Origin: Gnetum montanum
Lineage: Eukaryota; Streptophyta; Gnetopsida; Gnetales; Gnetaceae
Reading direction: 5' to 3'
DNA length: 64,000 bases
Assembly: GCA_015680685.1 (NCBI GenBank)
Contig: MNCI01027262.1
Span: 1,922,856-1,986,855, forward strand
Shown here: positions 11,203 through 22,015 of the stretch, in pieces
How positions within the stretch are numbered: position 1 is the first letter of the stretch
Layout: each line of letters begins with the position of its first letter
The notes under the pieces: model-generated
Seen by the model: the letters and a program-made list of their open reading frames with translations, nothing else
What the model was told of the DNA's origin: nothing
The model's database searches: none
Program-made: the position numbers and the translations under genes

Positions 11203-11609
11203 ACAAGAAAACTTACGGGTCTAATGTTTGTTGCATTATCTGGAATCAAGACCATTGATTCTTTAAAGATTCATTCTCCTTTTCATGTACAAAGATACAA
11301 AAATATTTTAGATGCTAAACATCTCCAAAGTAGAATTGCACAAAAAGTTAATTTTGCTCAGTTGGAGAATTAGGCATATTGAGTTCACACTTATCATTGT
11401 ATTTTTCCTTTTGCTCAATCCTATTATATAGCTCTGTAATGGTTGTTGCATTAATTTTGCAATGTATTCCTTCATCAACATATACAAAATATATAAACTT
11501 TTATTTTTACCAATTTTTGTTTACCAGTATATATTATTTGGAATGAAAATAGTGATGATAACTTATAAAATAAAAAAAATAATTAAATTCTACTCATAGG
11601 CCGCGAAAC
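11203..11609 (+). pseudogene. Helitron helicase C-terminus and 3' flank, copy 2
   Basis: A second copy lies directly after the first. The frame TRKLTGLMFVALSGIKTID continues through SLKIHSPFHVQRYKNILDAK to a TAG at 11,371-11,373 without any break, so the last 55 or so codons look intact. The tail to 11,609 matches 11,000-11,198 closely, including TTTGTTTACCAGTATATATT. Copy 2 keeps helicase residues that copy 1 has lost, so it is not a simple duplication of copy 1 as it now stands. Confidence 0.75.
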
Positions 11610-11615
11610 CACTCC

Positions 11616-12050
11616 ACTATCTTAGATATATGTATATATATATATTGGCCAAGATGATTTTTAAAAAAATGATGTTAACGAAGCTCGACTACTAGACGAG
11701 GTAACAAGATAACTAAAAATAGAATCACTCATCCCTCCTCTGTTTCTCTACCACTTACCCAATTTAGTTTTACCCTCTTAGTCAAGTTTGCTCTTTCTTT
11801 GTTTGTTCATGACATTTTTGAGCATTATTTATGAAAGAGATTTATTTCTCAAAAATGCCATGAACAAACAAAGAAACAGCAAACTTAACCAAGAAGGTAA
11901 AACTAAATTGGGTAAGTGGTAGAGAAACAGAGGAGGGATGAGTAATTCCATTTTTAGTTATCTTGTTACCAAGTCCAGTAGTCGGGCTTCATTAACATCA
12001 TTTTTTTAAAAAAATTATCTCAACTAATTTATATATATATCTAAGCTAGT
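11616..12050. mobile_element. Foldback (hairpin) element of about 435 bp
   Basis: The left arm (about 11,616-11,828) and right arm (about 11,837-12,050) are near-perfect inverted repeats. Both carry AACAAGATAACTAAAAAT, CTCATCCCTCCTCTGTTTCT, CCCAATTTAGTTTTACC and CATGGCATTTTTGAG-like segments on opposite strands. The loop is only about 10-15 bases. The outer ends are ACTATCTTAGATATAT and ATATATCTAAGCTAGT. No coding capacity. This is a MITE/foldback-type structure; the superfamily cannot be set without a clear target duplication. Confidence 0.8.
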
Positions 12051-12119
12051 ACTTGTGTCTTGTAGAATATTTAAAATGAGTGGTAGAAAATTAAACTATT
12101 TCTTAAAATACTTATCAAA

Positions 12120-13500
12120 GAAGCTATAAGTTGGTACCAATCCTTTGAGCTTGAATATATTTGCAAATGGAGTACAATGCTAGAGCTATTCAATGATAAG
12201 TATCAAATGTACTCTAGGATGTTCAACTTGAGAAAAAATATCCAAGGGTGGAAACAAGGAAATCATAAATCCCTTGATGTAATCTTAGGTAGGTATTTCT
12301 TTCTTTTGCACTAATGCCCAAACCATGATTTTCCTCAAAGGGAACAAATTCATCATATGGTAGATGGGTTTAGTAAAAAAACCAAAAAGACTCTTGGAAT
12401 TTATGCCCAAGAGAGATTGTGTAAGATGATGGCATATCAAATCCAAAGGCTCATTAATAAAGTGGCCAAAGAAGAAGGAGAACTCAGAAAGAGAGAGACT
12501 ATAAAAGATTATAGCAAATATCCATCCATTTGCAAAATAAAGGTACATTTCAATGACTCTGATGAGGAAGCATCACTAGAAGAAGTGGTACAAAGGAAAA
12601 TTTTTGTGATCCAAAAATCTATCATAGAGATATCGACCATAGTAGATAAAATATGTAACTCCTTCGATGAGAAGTTCAAAATAGCTTTAAAGATTGTTAA
12701 GTATAAAATGAAGTAGGGAAACTGAGATAGAGATAGAAGGAGGAGAAAGGATATGAGTAAGGTGTATTATTAGCAAAAAGATAAGGCTACATTAGTTGAT
12801 GAAATTGTAGATTCTAAAATAGATAAAGAAGGATGTGACATATACCTATATGAACATCCTAAAGGATGTTGTCCTATATTATCATACTTAGAAGAATTTG
12901 GGATGTGTGCTCTTAATCCAAAGTTTGCAAAAAAGCAGCCACCCAGGAGATTACCTTATCCACAAGGCAATTATCAGTAGAAATTTAGCTAATCATAATA
13001 TTATCCTAGTGGAGTTCCACTCAACCTTATGATCATTATTATTAATGAAAAAACCCACAGTCATGGGGGATTTCACCACCAAGGTAGAAATATCCTTATC
13101 GTCAATCAGAACCATATGGTTATTATTTCTAATACCCTATATTGCCTCATCACTGTACAAACCACACTTCCTTCTCCCATTACTATTGTCCCCCCTTGAA
13201 TATCACTGAACATCTACTCTATGATCTAAATCTCCTTCTACTTATTCTTCTCATTATCCACCATCTTACCCTACACATTCCAATTCCACTCCTTTACCAC
13301 CTACACTATCTATGCAAGGTGAAATTCCATTGCAAGCTCAACAATGCAATGCAACGAGGGCCACAAACTTATAATCAGATTACAATTCAAGTGGTTCTAA
13401 GAATGAGCTTAATAAAATGGCTTTCTTCATATCCAATAGACCACCAAAACTCTTGCAAGAATCTTTGGCTATTCATCCTACACAAACTACTTTAGAAATT
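12120..13500 (+). pseudogene. Ath-1 gag, C-terminal part
   Basis: The capsid-like region resumes with MLELFNDKYQMYSR-like sequence (LELFNDKYQMYSRMFNLRKN at about 12,181), the same block as in Ath-2 and Ath-5. From 12,357 to 12,716 an open frame carries a charged helix, KVAKEEGELRKRETIKDYSK. A motif C-D-I-Y-x-Y-E-H-P-K-G-C-C near 12,835-12,870 is a damaged zinc-knuckle-like element; the Ath-2 copy reads C-E-I-C. A Pro/Tyr-rich linker follows to about 13,500. Stops are frequent. Confidence 0.65.
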
Positions 13501-14161
13501 ACTAATGAGATGCCTTGAAACCAAAGGTTCCAAAATATGTATACTATCATGTTAACCTATGCAGTTACTTACTTGATTAAAGAAGGACATCTTCCAAGAA
13601 AAGATCTAATCCTAGAAGTCTTCTAATCTACTTACAAATTGCAAGAAATGATCTATGTAAAGCTCTAATAGACTCAAGTTCTAGAATGAACTTAATTTCT
13701 TAAAAGTTGTATAAAACTTGGAACCTACATCCACTAAAAAAATGTAATATCTAATTAGATCTTACTAATCAATCCCTCATTATTTCCTTGGGATTAATGG
13801 AGGATATTGTGAGCACCATCTATGGATGGACCTATCTAGCATATTTCCTAATAATCCATATGGACAACTATAAATGAAACTTCCCTATTATCACAAGAAG
13901 AGGTTTGCTCAACATAATTGATGCCAAGCTAGAAATTAGAGACCTTTCCTTAGAAATCTTCAAGAGAAATGATTTTGAAAAAATAGAGAAGAATAGGGTT
14001 CCATGCATCATGTATAGTAACACATGATGTCATTATGTGTAGAAAATAAGAACCATGAAAAGCACCCCCCATCACAGCATGCAATAAGTATGTCAAAATG
14101 TTAAACATTCAAAGGTGCCTATATGTAGTAGCCACAAAATAGGCAGGTACCCAATGGCTAA
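13500..14161 (+). pseudogene. Ath-1 aspartic protease region
   Basis: CKALIDSSSRMNLIS at about 13,652-13,697 occupies the position of the retropepsin D-S/T-G site (LLDSGSGVNLIS in Ath-5), with Gly replaced. GLMEDIVSTIYGWTYLAYF then matches GLVEDIITTICGWSYLANF of Ath-2. The frame ends at TQWL, exactly where the solo LTR 14,162-15,021 begins. Role: processing of the gag-pol polyprotein. Inactive. Confidence 0.6.
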
Positions 14162-15021
14162 TGATGAGTGGTGAGGTACCCCTGTGCCCAACCATATGAA
14201 TCACAAGCATTCATGTGCAATCTAGTTGAATTTGGTAGACCTTAACTTCTTTAGTACACTAGTTCTAAGACATGAAATCTAATTGGAATAATCATTGTCT
14301 TCTTAGTTCCACCCATGAGATACAAGTATATGGTTAAGTGCAACTAAGGTATATGATTTTTATCATTTTTAATTTTATGATTTTAGATGCCTAAGATAAG
14401 AATGAAAGGTATACTAATTGAATATCTGATTAATCTACTACCTAGCTAGCCTAACACAAGTACCCATTTCCACTCTCTAGACACATTCTAAACACATGTA
14501 GTGCTACTAGGTTACCAAACATTAAGCATTTATGGGTTACCAAGTGCTACATGTATGCTCAAAGTAGTCATGCTTTTGGTCATTAACAACTAAAAATTAA
14601 TTGCTTAATGAAAATTCATTAAAGTAAAGTGCATGAATATCAAATGCATTAAAGGAAAAATTAATCTATTCTCAGTGTTGTAAGGATTATCAAAAGGGTT
14701 TGTTTTTATTCCCATCATACTAGTGTGTTCAGGTACATCAGTGCTTAAACAAAGATCTTTACACACTTAAACTCCTACTACGGGCACTCAAAAAATATTC
14801 TAACTCTAGAGAAAACAAACTACAAGAGCTTCACTATCTATCACAAAAACTATATAAAATTATCCCAAATCATGAGCCCAAGCACTATATTTATAGGCAA
14901 GCATATACCCTATAATATCATATATTCGACATTGTGTCTTGGGCTCTAATATTGAGTATCTAATATCAAGACTCCAATATTGAATATCTGATATCTAAGC
15001 TAGTCAAAACATGATTCATCA
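14162..15021 (-). mobile_element. Solo LTR S1 of the Athila-like lineage, inside Ath-1 protease
   Basis: On the plus strand it starts TGATGAGTGGTGAGGTACCC and ends TGATTCATCA, so the LTR is in minus orientation. No internal region is attached. The flanks are GCTAA (14,157-14,161) and GCTGA (15,022-15,026), a target duplication with one mismatch. Host coding around it rejoins as TQWL...ADNK. It contains TATAAATATAG (minus strand, near 14,890) as a possible TATA box. Confidence 0.8.
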
Positions 15022-15436
15022 GCTGACAACAAATGATAGCTTTAATTCAATAATGTGCATGGAACTAGTTGAGCTCCTCACAAGTGCTTATATCAATAAG
15101 ATGAATGAAATGAAGTAAATTTAGATCTAACTCTTCCACACTAAATCATATATGTATTGGGGAAAGTTGAAAATCCCTAGGAACTTTAAATAGAAACTTG
15201 TTGAGTTTAAATCTTCATCATCAACTCAAGAGTATGTATTTCTTGATAATGGTAAGCTAGTAATCATTAACATTAATCTTAATAAAGAATAGAAAGGAAT
15301 GCTAATAAAAGTTATGAACAAATGATCAACAATATTTGCCTCATCATATGATGAATTAACTAGAATAGATCCATGCATATGCCAATACAAGATCTATACA
15401 AACTCTACCATCAAACCAAAAAAGCAATCGTAGAGA

Positions 15437-16100
15437 AGGTTGAATCGAAAGTTGAAATAAGTTAACAAAAATGAAGTTGAAAAGCTTATTAAGATAGGAT
15501 TCATCTATCCTATTGTGGATAGTGAATGGTTAAGCTCACACATTATTGTGTAAAAGGAATAAGGACAATGAAGGATCTATATAAACTACATACTATAAAA
15601 CATGGTTAAATTCAAAGATCATTTTTTTTTTGCCATTTGTGGACCTAGTATTATATATAATTGTAGGAAACCATTGCTATAGTTTTCTAGATGAATATAG
15701 TGGTTACAACCAAATCCAAATTATACTAGAGGACAAGGTCAAGATAGCTTTCACAAGTCCCTAATTAACCTTTACATATAAAAAGATGCCCTTTGGCTTC
15801 TATAATGCTCTTACAAATTTTTAATACATAGTCCTAAGCATATTTCAATAGAAAATTGGTAGTGATGTGAAAGTCTTCATGGATGACTTTTCTACCTATG
15901 GTACTAGCTTTAAGTAAGTATTGGACAATCTTAAGCAAGTACTCAAATGGTGTGTAGAAACAAACCTAAGTCTCCACTGATAGAATAACCACTTAATGAT
16001 TAGAGATGGCATTGTCTTGGGGCATAAACTTTTAGGAAAAGGAATAGAGGTAGACCCAAAAAGATAGGGGTCATCTAAGGAATAATAAAAAAACATCAAA
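15437..16100 (+). pseudogene. Ath-1 reverse transcriptase
   Basis: KLIKIGFIYPIVDSEW opens the RT domain; in Ath-2 the same place reads LLKVGFIYPIANRKL. FKDHF (about 15,612) and SLHGxLFYLWY-like sequence (about 15,870-15,897) mark the start of the palm and the DD box, the latter in a shifted frame. The copy is full of frameshifts and a poly-T run. Domain order and Ath-2/Ath-5 colinearity make the call. Confidence 0.55.
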
Positions 16101-16760
16101 CTATTAAATACGTGAGGTCATTCTTCGACCATACTATTTACTATATGTGTTTCATCAAAAATTTCTCTAAAATTATCAACCCACTAGTAGAGCTTACTAA
16201 AAAAATGTAGTCTTTGAATGGACAAAGAATGCAAACAATCATTTCAATACATGAGGTAAAAGCTTATAGAAACTCCAATTCTATGCATCCTAGATTAGTC
16301 TAAACCATTTTATATCATGAAAAATGCAGCTAACTATGCCTTGGAAGTAGTGCTTACACAAATGGATGATCAAAAATGTCCATATCATATCCATTGAACA
16401 AGTAGTATCATTGTAGATACATAACTCAACTACACCATCACTAAAAAAAACTCATGGTAGTGGTGCAAGTCTTATAGAAATTCATGCATATGTGCTTGGA
16501 TGCCCAATTTTTGTACACACAAATCATAGTGCAATCTTATTCCTAATGAAAAAACCAATAATAAGTCCAAATGTTATACAGTGGTTGATGATCTTACAAA
16601 AATTTGATCTCACTGCGGTGGATAGAAAAGGGACCAATAATGTAGTTGTAGATCATTTGTCTCAATTAAGGTGTGATATAAATGAGGATGAAGAACTTTA
16701 TTTTATTAATTTCCAAATGAAATCCTCTTTGTTATGTCCATTAAAGTTCACTCACTAAGG
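16100..16760 (+). pseudogene. Ath-1 RNase H region
   Basis: An open frame at 16,492-16,758 reads VHTNHSAILFLMKKPIISPN and DRKGTNNVVVDHLSQLR. These are the end of the gypsy RNase H domain and its link to integrase ('VYTDHAALKYLL...', 'DRKGTENVVADHLSRL'). Upstream, the RSFFDHTIYYMCFIKNFSK block corresponds to SFLGHTGYYRRFIDKFLKV of Ath-2. Decayed. Confidence 0.6.
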
Positions 16761-17062
16761 ATCACAAATTAGTATGATAAGTTCCACTCATATCTACTCA
16801 TACAAGAGACTCCTACAAAATTGGATCATAGATTGAAATAATAATTTCTTCATCAAGTCAAACATTACATGGAGATCAAAGATAACCTTTATAAGGTTTG
16901 TGTTGATGACCTAGCATGATGGTATGTACATAACATAGATCAGTTAAGAATTCTCCAAGACACTCACAAAGGTACTTAGAGGATGACTATGCTAAAAGGA
17001 GGACAACCACAAAGATCCTGATGACAAGATATGTTTGGAAAATAATCTTCAAGGATGCTCAC
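16760..17062 (+). pseudogene. Ath-1 integrase, zinc-binding N-terminal part
   Basis: Frames around 16,930-17,062 give ILQDTHKGT, TTTKILMTRYVWKIIFKDAH. This corresponds to the HHCC zinc domain of gypsy integrase ('..HxGTxxGGHY..RRTTTKILxxxYFWPTIFKDA'). The solo LTR S2 splits it right after KDAH. The second half starts at 18,079. Confidence 0.55.
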
Positions 17063-18073
17063 TAATAAATCATTAGTTGGCTAGGATATCTAACAAAAAG
17101 TCAATTTTTGATCAGCTAAGATATCAGAGCCCCGATGTCTTAGCTCTAATATCTTAGCCTCGATATCTTAGCTTTGATATCTTAGCCATAATATCTTAGC
17201 CCTAATATCTTGGCTTCTATTGGCTTTAATATCTTGGCTCTAATATCAGATAGTCAATATCGTATATGTGATATTGAATCCCATGCTACGTTATCAGATA
17301 TCAGATATTGGGGAATGTGTGCAAGCCTATAAATATAATACTTGGACACGTGCTTTGGGCATAAGTTAGTCAATAGAGTAGTTGAACTCTTGCAGTTTTA
17401 TTCCATAATCTTACAGAACAGTTAGTGAGTGCCTATAGAGTGGATCTGAGTCAGTTGTATGGAGTCTTATTTGAGTGGCAATGTACCTGAACACATTCCA
17501 GTAATGGCAATAAGATCAAGATTGATTCTTCTTCATTGCAGAACTTTGAATTAGATTAGATTTACTTTCCATGCTATTTACTTTTCAAGTAGTTAGTAAA
17601 TAGTTACGTTTCCATGCATATTAATGAATTTGTGGAATGAGCATGATTAGTTTTGAGTGTAAACACATATAACCCCAGCAGCATTATTTCTTGGTTCACC
17701 TACTAACATAGCACTTGGTAATTCTAGTAGTGGATACATGGGTTTAGGAAATGTATGGCAAGCTAGGAATTGATACTTATCATCCATAGGCTAGTTAAGA
17801 CTTTATTTTCCATTGTTACTTTGCTAAATTAATTGATTTATTCATTATCATTAGGAGTAGCATAAGGTCAATAACATCAATTATCATATGCTTGCTTTGG
17901 ACTAAACCATACATGAAAAAGCTACCATTAGTCCAAGTGGGAAGGTAGCGAACTGCAATCAAGACATAACGATCTAGATGCACAACTAGTCCAATTCATG
18001 AAATTTGACTAGATTGTGGATGAACACTTATGATTCATATGGTTGGACATAGGGGGTTCCTCGCCACTGATTA
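17063..18073 (+). mobile_element. Solo LTR S2, plus orientation, inside Ath-1 integrase
   Basis: The start TAATAAATCATTAG is a decayed TGATGAA-type end. The 3' part reads TATGATTCATATGGTTGGAC and GTTCCTCGCCACTGATTA, the lineage's shared end. The flanks are CTCAC (17,058-17,062) and GTCAC (18,074-18,078), one mismatch. Removing it rejoins the integrase frame: KDAH, then HISRLHEKCR. Near its 5' end (17,110-17,230) it has short tandem repeats of ATATCTTAGC. TATAAATATAAT lies near 17,330. Confidence 0.8.
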
Positions 18074-18078
18074 GTCAC

Positions 18079-18960
18079 CATATCTCACGTTTGCATGAAA
18101 AGTGCCGACAAGAAGAAGGAATGATCACCCAAATAAAAAAAATCCAATAGTGGATTCAACCACTAAAGCCTTTCAACCTTTTAGATATTGACTTTATGGG
18201 ATCCATCACTTTCATGTCCAATGGAAAAGCCTACATGATTGTTGAGATTAACGATTATACCAAGAAAGCTAAAGCTACAACCATATCTAATTATACATCT
18301 ATCATGGTAGCTTGATATTCTCAATAACAAGTGATAAATAGGTTTGGTATGTTGAAAGCACTAATTTCAAATAATGGAACACATTTTACAAGTTCTATTA
18401 TTCACAAGTTAATGCAATGCTTAGGGGTATAGCACAAACTCACAACACCTTATCACCATTAAGCCAACAATCAAGCAAAGAGTACCAATTTGAAAATAAT
18501 AAGAATCATAACACAAAGCATCTAAATATATAGCAAAGATTGAAGTACCAAACTCAACGATGCTCTTTGGGCATAGCGCTTAACATGGAAACTTTTTATA
18601 GGCTACTATCCCTATGAGTTAGTGTACATAAAGTTACCAAAACATCTAATTTAAACTAAACTTTATACACTTACAAGTACTTATGAACTTGACATAAACA
18701 TTAACCTAGCAAAAAAATAATGACTCATGAAAATTAATGTGCTAAATGAAACTAAAGAGTAGCACTAATGATGAATGAAGTGCACAAGACACATAATAAA
18801 CAATATCATTTTGCACAAATAAGAAAATTTACGTTCAAACTAGAAGACAAGGTTCTCTATTGGAATCCCATGCATGTGCCTTAACGAACTAAGTTCCAGA
18901 TATCATGGAAAGAATCATACATTATACATTCAACTTTTCCTTCTAGGACTATGATATTTT
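18079..18960 (+). pseudogene. Ath-1 integrase, core and C-terminal part
   Basis: IQxWIQPLKPFNLLDIDFMG (about 18,151-18,200) then SNGKAYMIVEIN matches the start of the integrase core ('WIDFMGPF...GNKYIIVAVDYVTKW'), including the first catalytic Asp of D,D35E. ALISNNGTHF (about 18,359) marks the second Asp position, here read as Asn. The C-terminal part has HHFAQIRKFTFKLEDKVLYW (about 18,810-18,862), matching the QLGDKVLYWNP block of Ath-2. Frameshifts and stops throughout. Confidence 0.65.
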
Positions 18961-20430
18961 ACCAACTAACAAGCCCTCAAAATCACATGTTAGTCAATGT
19001 TTAGCAACTTAAGCCATTTCTGGAATCCCAAATAACCACTGAATATACTAACACCTCTAATCAAGAATAAGCATGCTCTATTTTTTGAATCTCCTCCTTC
19101 CAAATTAGTCATGGGGGTGATATCCATCAACAATAAATCTTGACAAGGATAAATGATCTTATTCTTTTTGTTTTACAACATTCTTTACATGTTTTTCAAT
19201 TTCTTGATATTTTATTAATTATTTTTATATTTTCCTTTTCATTCGTTATTTATTATTCTTTTGACTTTTTATTACCATTTTCATTTTGTTTTATTAGAAA
19301 TCTCAACTTTCCAATTACTACGAAATTTTTTTGATAATTATTAGATACAGCTATCAAAATTTTGATTAATTACCAAAAGACCAATTTTTTCCTTGGATAA
19401 TGTTCTCTACTAATAGTCTATTAGTTCTCTAATGGTATTAAGTAATGAGTTAACACAATCTTCCCATTCCAATTGTTCCATGAGGACTCTACATAATGGG
19501 ACCATGAAGGTTCTTTACATTTAAACTAAAAGTAACATGTGATCTTGTTACCCAACGAACTAGGAAAGGATCAAGTGGGAATGGAAAAGGATGTGACATC
19601 AAGGAGATTTATTTTATTATTTTCTCAACTTCCTTGTTAAGTTCTATGATTTCTTATTAGTATATAATCACTTCTACTATTGACCATAAAAGGAATCATG
19701 TATTTGCATGGTGTGAGTTCCATAAGAAAACAACCAACAATAATATAAATTCAAATCACACTCCTTAGACCATTTCATGGACTACAAGCACCAGTTATGT
19801 GGCTAAAAAGACATGTTACCTATCCCTAAAGTCATCCCTCTAACTAAGGTCCTACCTACTTCCTTCTTCTCTATTCTTCTTCTCTTAGAGTGATGGTTGT
19901 CCTTTCAAGTTCTCATAGGCTCTAGATGGTAAAAGATGAGGAATATATTAATGCAAGGTTACTGTAATCTAAATTGACTTGGTATAGACTTGGAATAGAC
20001 CAGAATTGGATCATCTTAATCACATACGTCACCAAGAATCTTGTGTGACTAGGATGTAGATTACCTACCCATTAGTATTTCTCTATCATTCACTTCATCT
20101 TCTATCATCTCACTATCCCATATAATGGTAAATTGATAGTTTTATTTTCTAGCTTGCATAATCCTAAGAAAATCCCTCATATGATTATCAAACTTAACTT
20201 GAAATAATCATTCATCATCCTAGTTACCTATGGACTCCTTGTGATGAGATTATGCAATGGCATATTAAGCATGTGCCTACTTTGGAGAGGATTCACTTGT
20301 ATCTCTTTTGGTTAACCTTAACTTAGCTTCCCTAACCATAGGCTAATTGCATACTTAATCATCTCAATAGCCTTAAAAAATCTAGTTTTTACTCTAATTT
20401 GACATCGAAATATCCTCTAAAAATGCATCT
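18961..20430 (+). other. Ath-1 spacer between integrase and additional ORF
   Basis: No recognised domain. AT- and pyrimidine-rich stretches (for example 19,140-19,330) give only low-complexity frames. The same position in Ath-2 (22,016-23,900) and Ath-5 (53,610-55,480) is also non-coding. Confidence 0.4.
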
Positions 20431-20439
20431 CATGTGCTC

Positions 20440-20987
20440 TAATTACCTCTATTTGAACACAACTCATTCCTAGAGCTTGTAGTATAAGAGATTTAAACAC
20501 AACTCCAAGGATCTCCACTATGGTCCATTCTTTCCAACAATTGGAAATTATGCATGGGAAAAATCTACTTTTTGGAACAACTAACAAGAAGATGCTTCTA
20601 TTAAAATAAAGGACATCACCATCTCCTACCTGGTTGAGGCCATAGCAAAATCTCTTAGTTTACCTAACACTAGGATAAAGTTGGTAGAGATATCCATCCC
20701 CAAATGGATCTAAAGGCTAGAAAGGAATGGATTCAACATTGTTGCGGAATGGATTGCAAGGAGTATGCTACCCTCATCAAAGTGGAGCATGCATACTTCA
20801 AAATTTTGAAATATTAGATTAATCCAATGGTGAGAACCAACAAGATCATAACCTTCTCTACCAAAGCATGTGTATCTTTGAGTGAGAAATTCCTAGTCAA
20901 CTTGTCACAATTTATTTTCATAGAGATTGAAAAACATTTCAATGAAAATGAGAAACATATGAAGACACTATCCTTTCTATGGCTATC
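20440..20987 (+). pseudogene. Ath-1 additional 3' ORF, conserved block
   Basis: Frames here read IKIKDITISYLVEAIAKSLS, then a CCGMDCKEYATL segment and NPMVRTNKIITFSTKACVSL. They match Ath-5 (minus strand, 52,778-53,239) block by block: VRLKDIYVAYFAEAISQALG, CYGVECKEFRTL, NPTIRPSKITTFSTHACVSI. The last 240 bases (20,827-20,987) have no stop. The ORF is cut by Ath-2 and appears to go on at 31,141. It sits where Athila elements may carry an envelope-like ORF, but I see no signal peptide or membrane span. Function unknown. Confidence 0.6.
20983..20987. repeat. Target site duplication of Ath-2, left copy (CTATC)
   Basis: CTATC lies directly before the TGATGAGC terminus and is repeated exactly at 31,136-31,140. 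Confidence 0.85.
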
Positions 20988-22002
20988 TGATGAGCAGAGA
21001 GGTACCCCTATGATCAACCATATGAATACGAGTGTTTCACACATGAACCAGTTGAATTCCAAGGACTAAGTGGTTATGCACCCTTTTGGAACAAGGATGG
21101 GTTGGTTCATCATTGTCTTCCCAAGCTTACCTGTATGTCATGATTTTATGGTTAAGTAAGCTTGAGGCATATGATTTTTCTAAATTTTATGTCTTTATGT
21201 CCTACGCTAGTAGGGAAGGAGAGAGGTAACTAAGTGACTAATTTAACTTAACTACTCATTAACTAAGTTCTAACTAATCCTAACACCAGCATCCATTCCC
21301 ACTTTCCATACACATCCTGAACTAGTGCAACACTGTTGGGATTACCAAACGCTAATCATTATTGGGTTACCAAGTTTTACACGCATGCTCAAAGTGGCCA
21401 TGCTTATGTAATTTAACGATTTGGTTAATTGATCAAAATGAATTGTTGTGCTAATAATAGAAATGTAAAGTGCATAAAATAAAATAAAATAAAATAAATA
21501 CGTAAGAAAAAAAATCTCAAGTGCTACAAGGATGAATCAAAGAGCTCATCTTTATTGCCATACACAAGGTGTGCTCAAGTACATAATGCTAGAATAAAGA
21601 TTTGTCCACACTTAGACCTCCTGCTATGGGCACTTGGAAAATACTCTAACTTTCAAACAAACTACAAGAGTTTTGCTACTTGATTGCTAAAAGACTTCTC
21701 CCCAATTATGTGCCTGGTCACTGTATTTATAGATTTGGGAGAAACTACTCTAATAATTAGAGTGACTGCTCTAATAACTAGAATAATTGCTAAATTCATC
21801 GCTAGATTACCCACTCTAATAATTACAATAATTGCTAACATAACCGCTAGAGTAACCACACTAATAATTAGAGTAACTGCTAGACTAACCGTTAGAGTAG
21901 CTGCTCTAATAATTATAATAACTACTAGAGTAACTGCTAGAGTAATTGCTCTAATAATTAAAATAGCTACTAGATTAACCGCTAGAGTAACCGCTCTCAT
22001 CA
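20988..22002 (-). repeat. Ath-2 3' LTR
   Basis: 1015 bp. It aligns along its length with 30,190-31,135; about nine in ten bases agree in the parts I compared by eye. It holds an (AAAAT)n run near 21,477-21,500 and, in U3, a tandem repeat region (21,745-21,995). Confidence 0.9.
21745..21995. repeat. Tandem repeats in U3 of the Ath-2 3' LTR
   Basis: The repeated words are CTCTAATAATTAGAGTAAC and TGCTAGAGTAAC, in units whose lengths are multiples of three. Long frames therefore stay open on both strands (about 113 codons minus, 129 codons plus), giving products made only of I, V, T, A, R and L. These are not genes. The position next to the LTR start is typical of enhancer repeats. Confidence 0.8.
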
Positions 22003-22015
22003 TACCCCCACGACT
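22003..22015 (-). promoter_or_regulatory. Ath-2 polypurine tract
   Basis: On the element strand AGTCGTGGGGGTA directly precedes the 3' LTR. The same motif precedes the 3' LTRs of Ath-4 and Ath-5. It primes plus-strand DNA synthesis. Confidence 0.75.

Noticed and set aside
17019..17062. Start of solo LTR S2 at TGATGACAAG (17,019)
   Set aside because: Integrase coding (ILMTRYVWKIIFKDAH) continues past this point, and the flanks give no duplication there.
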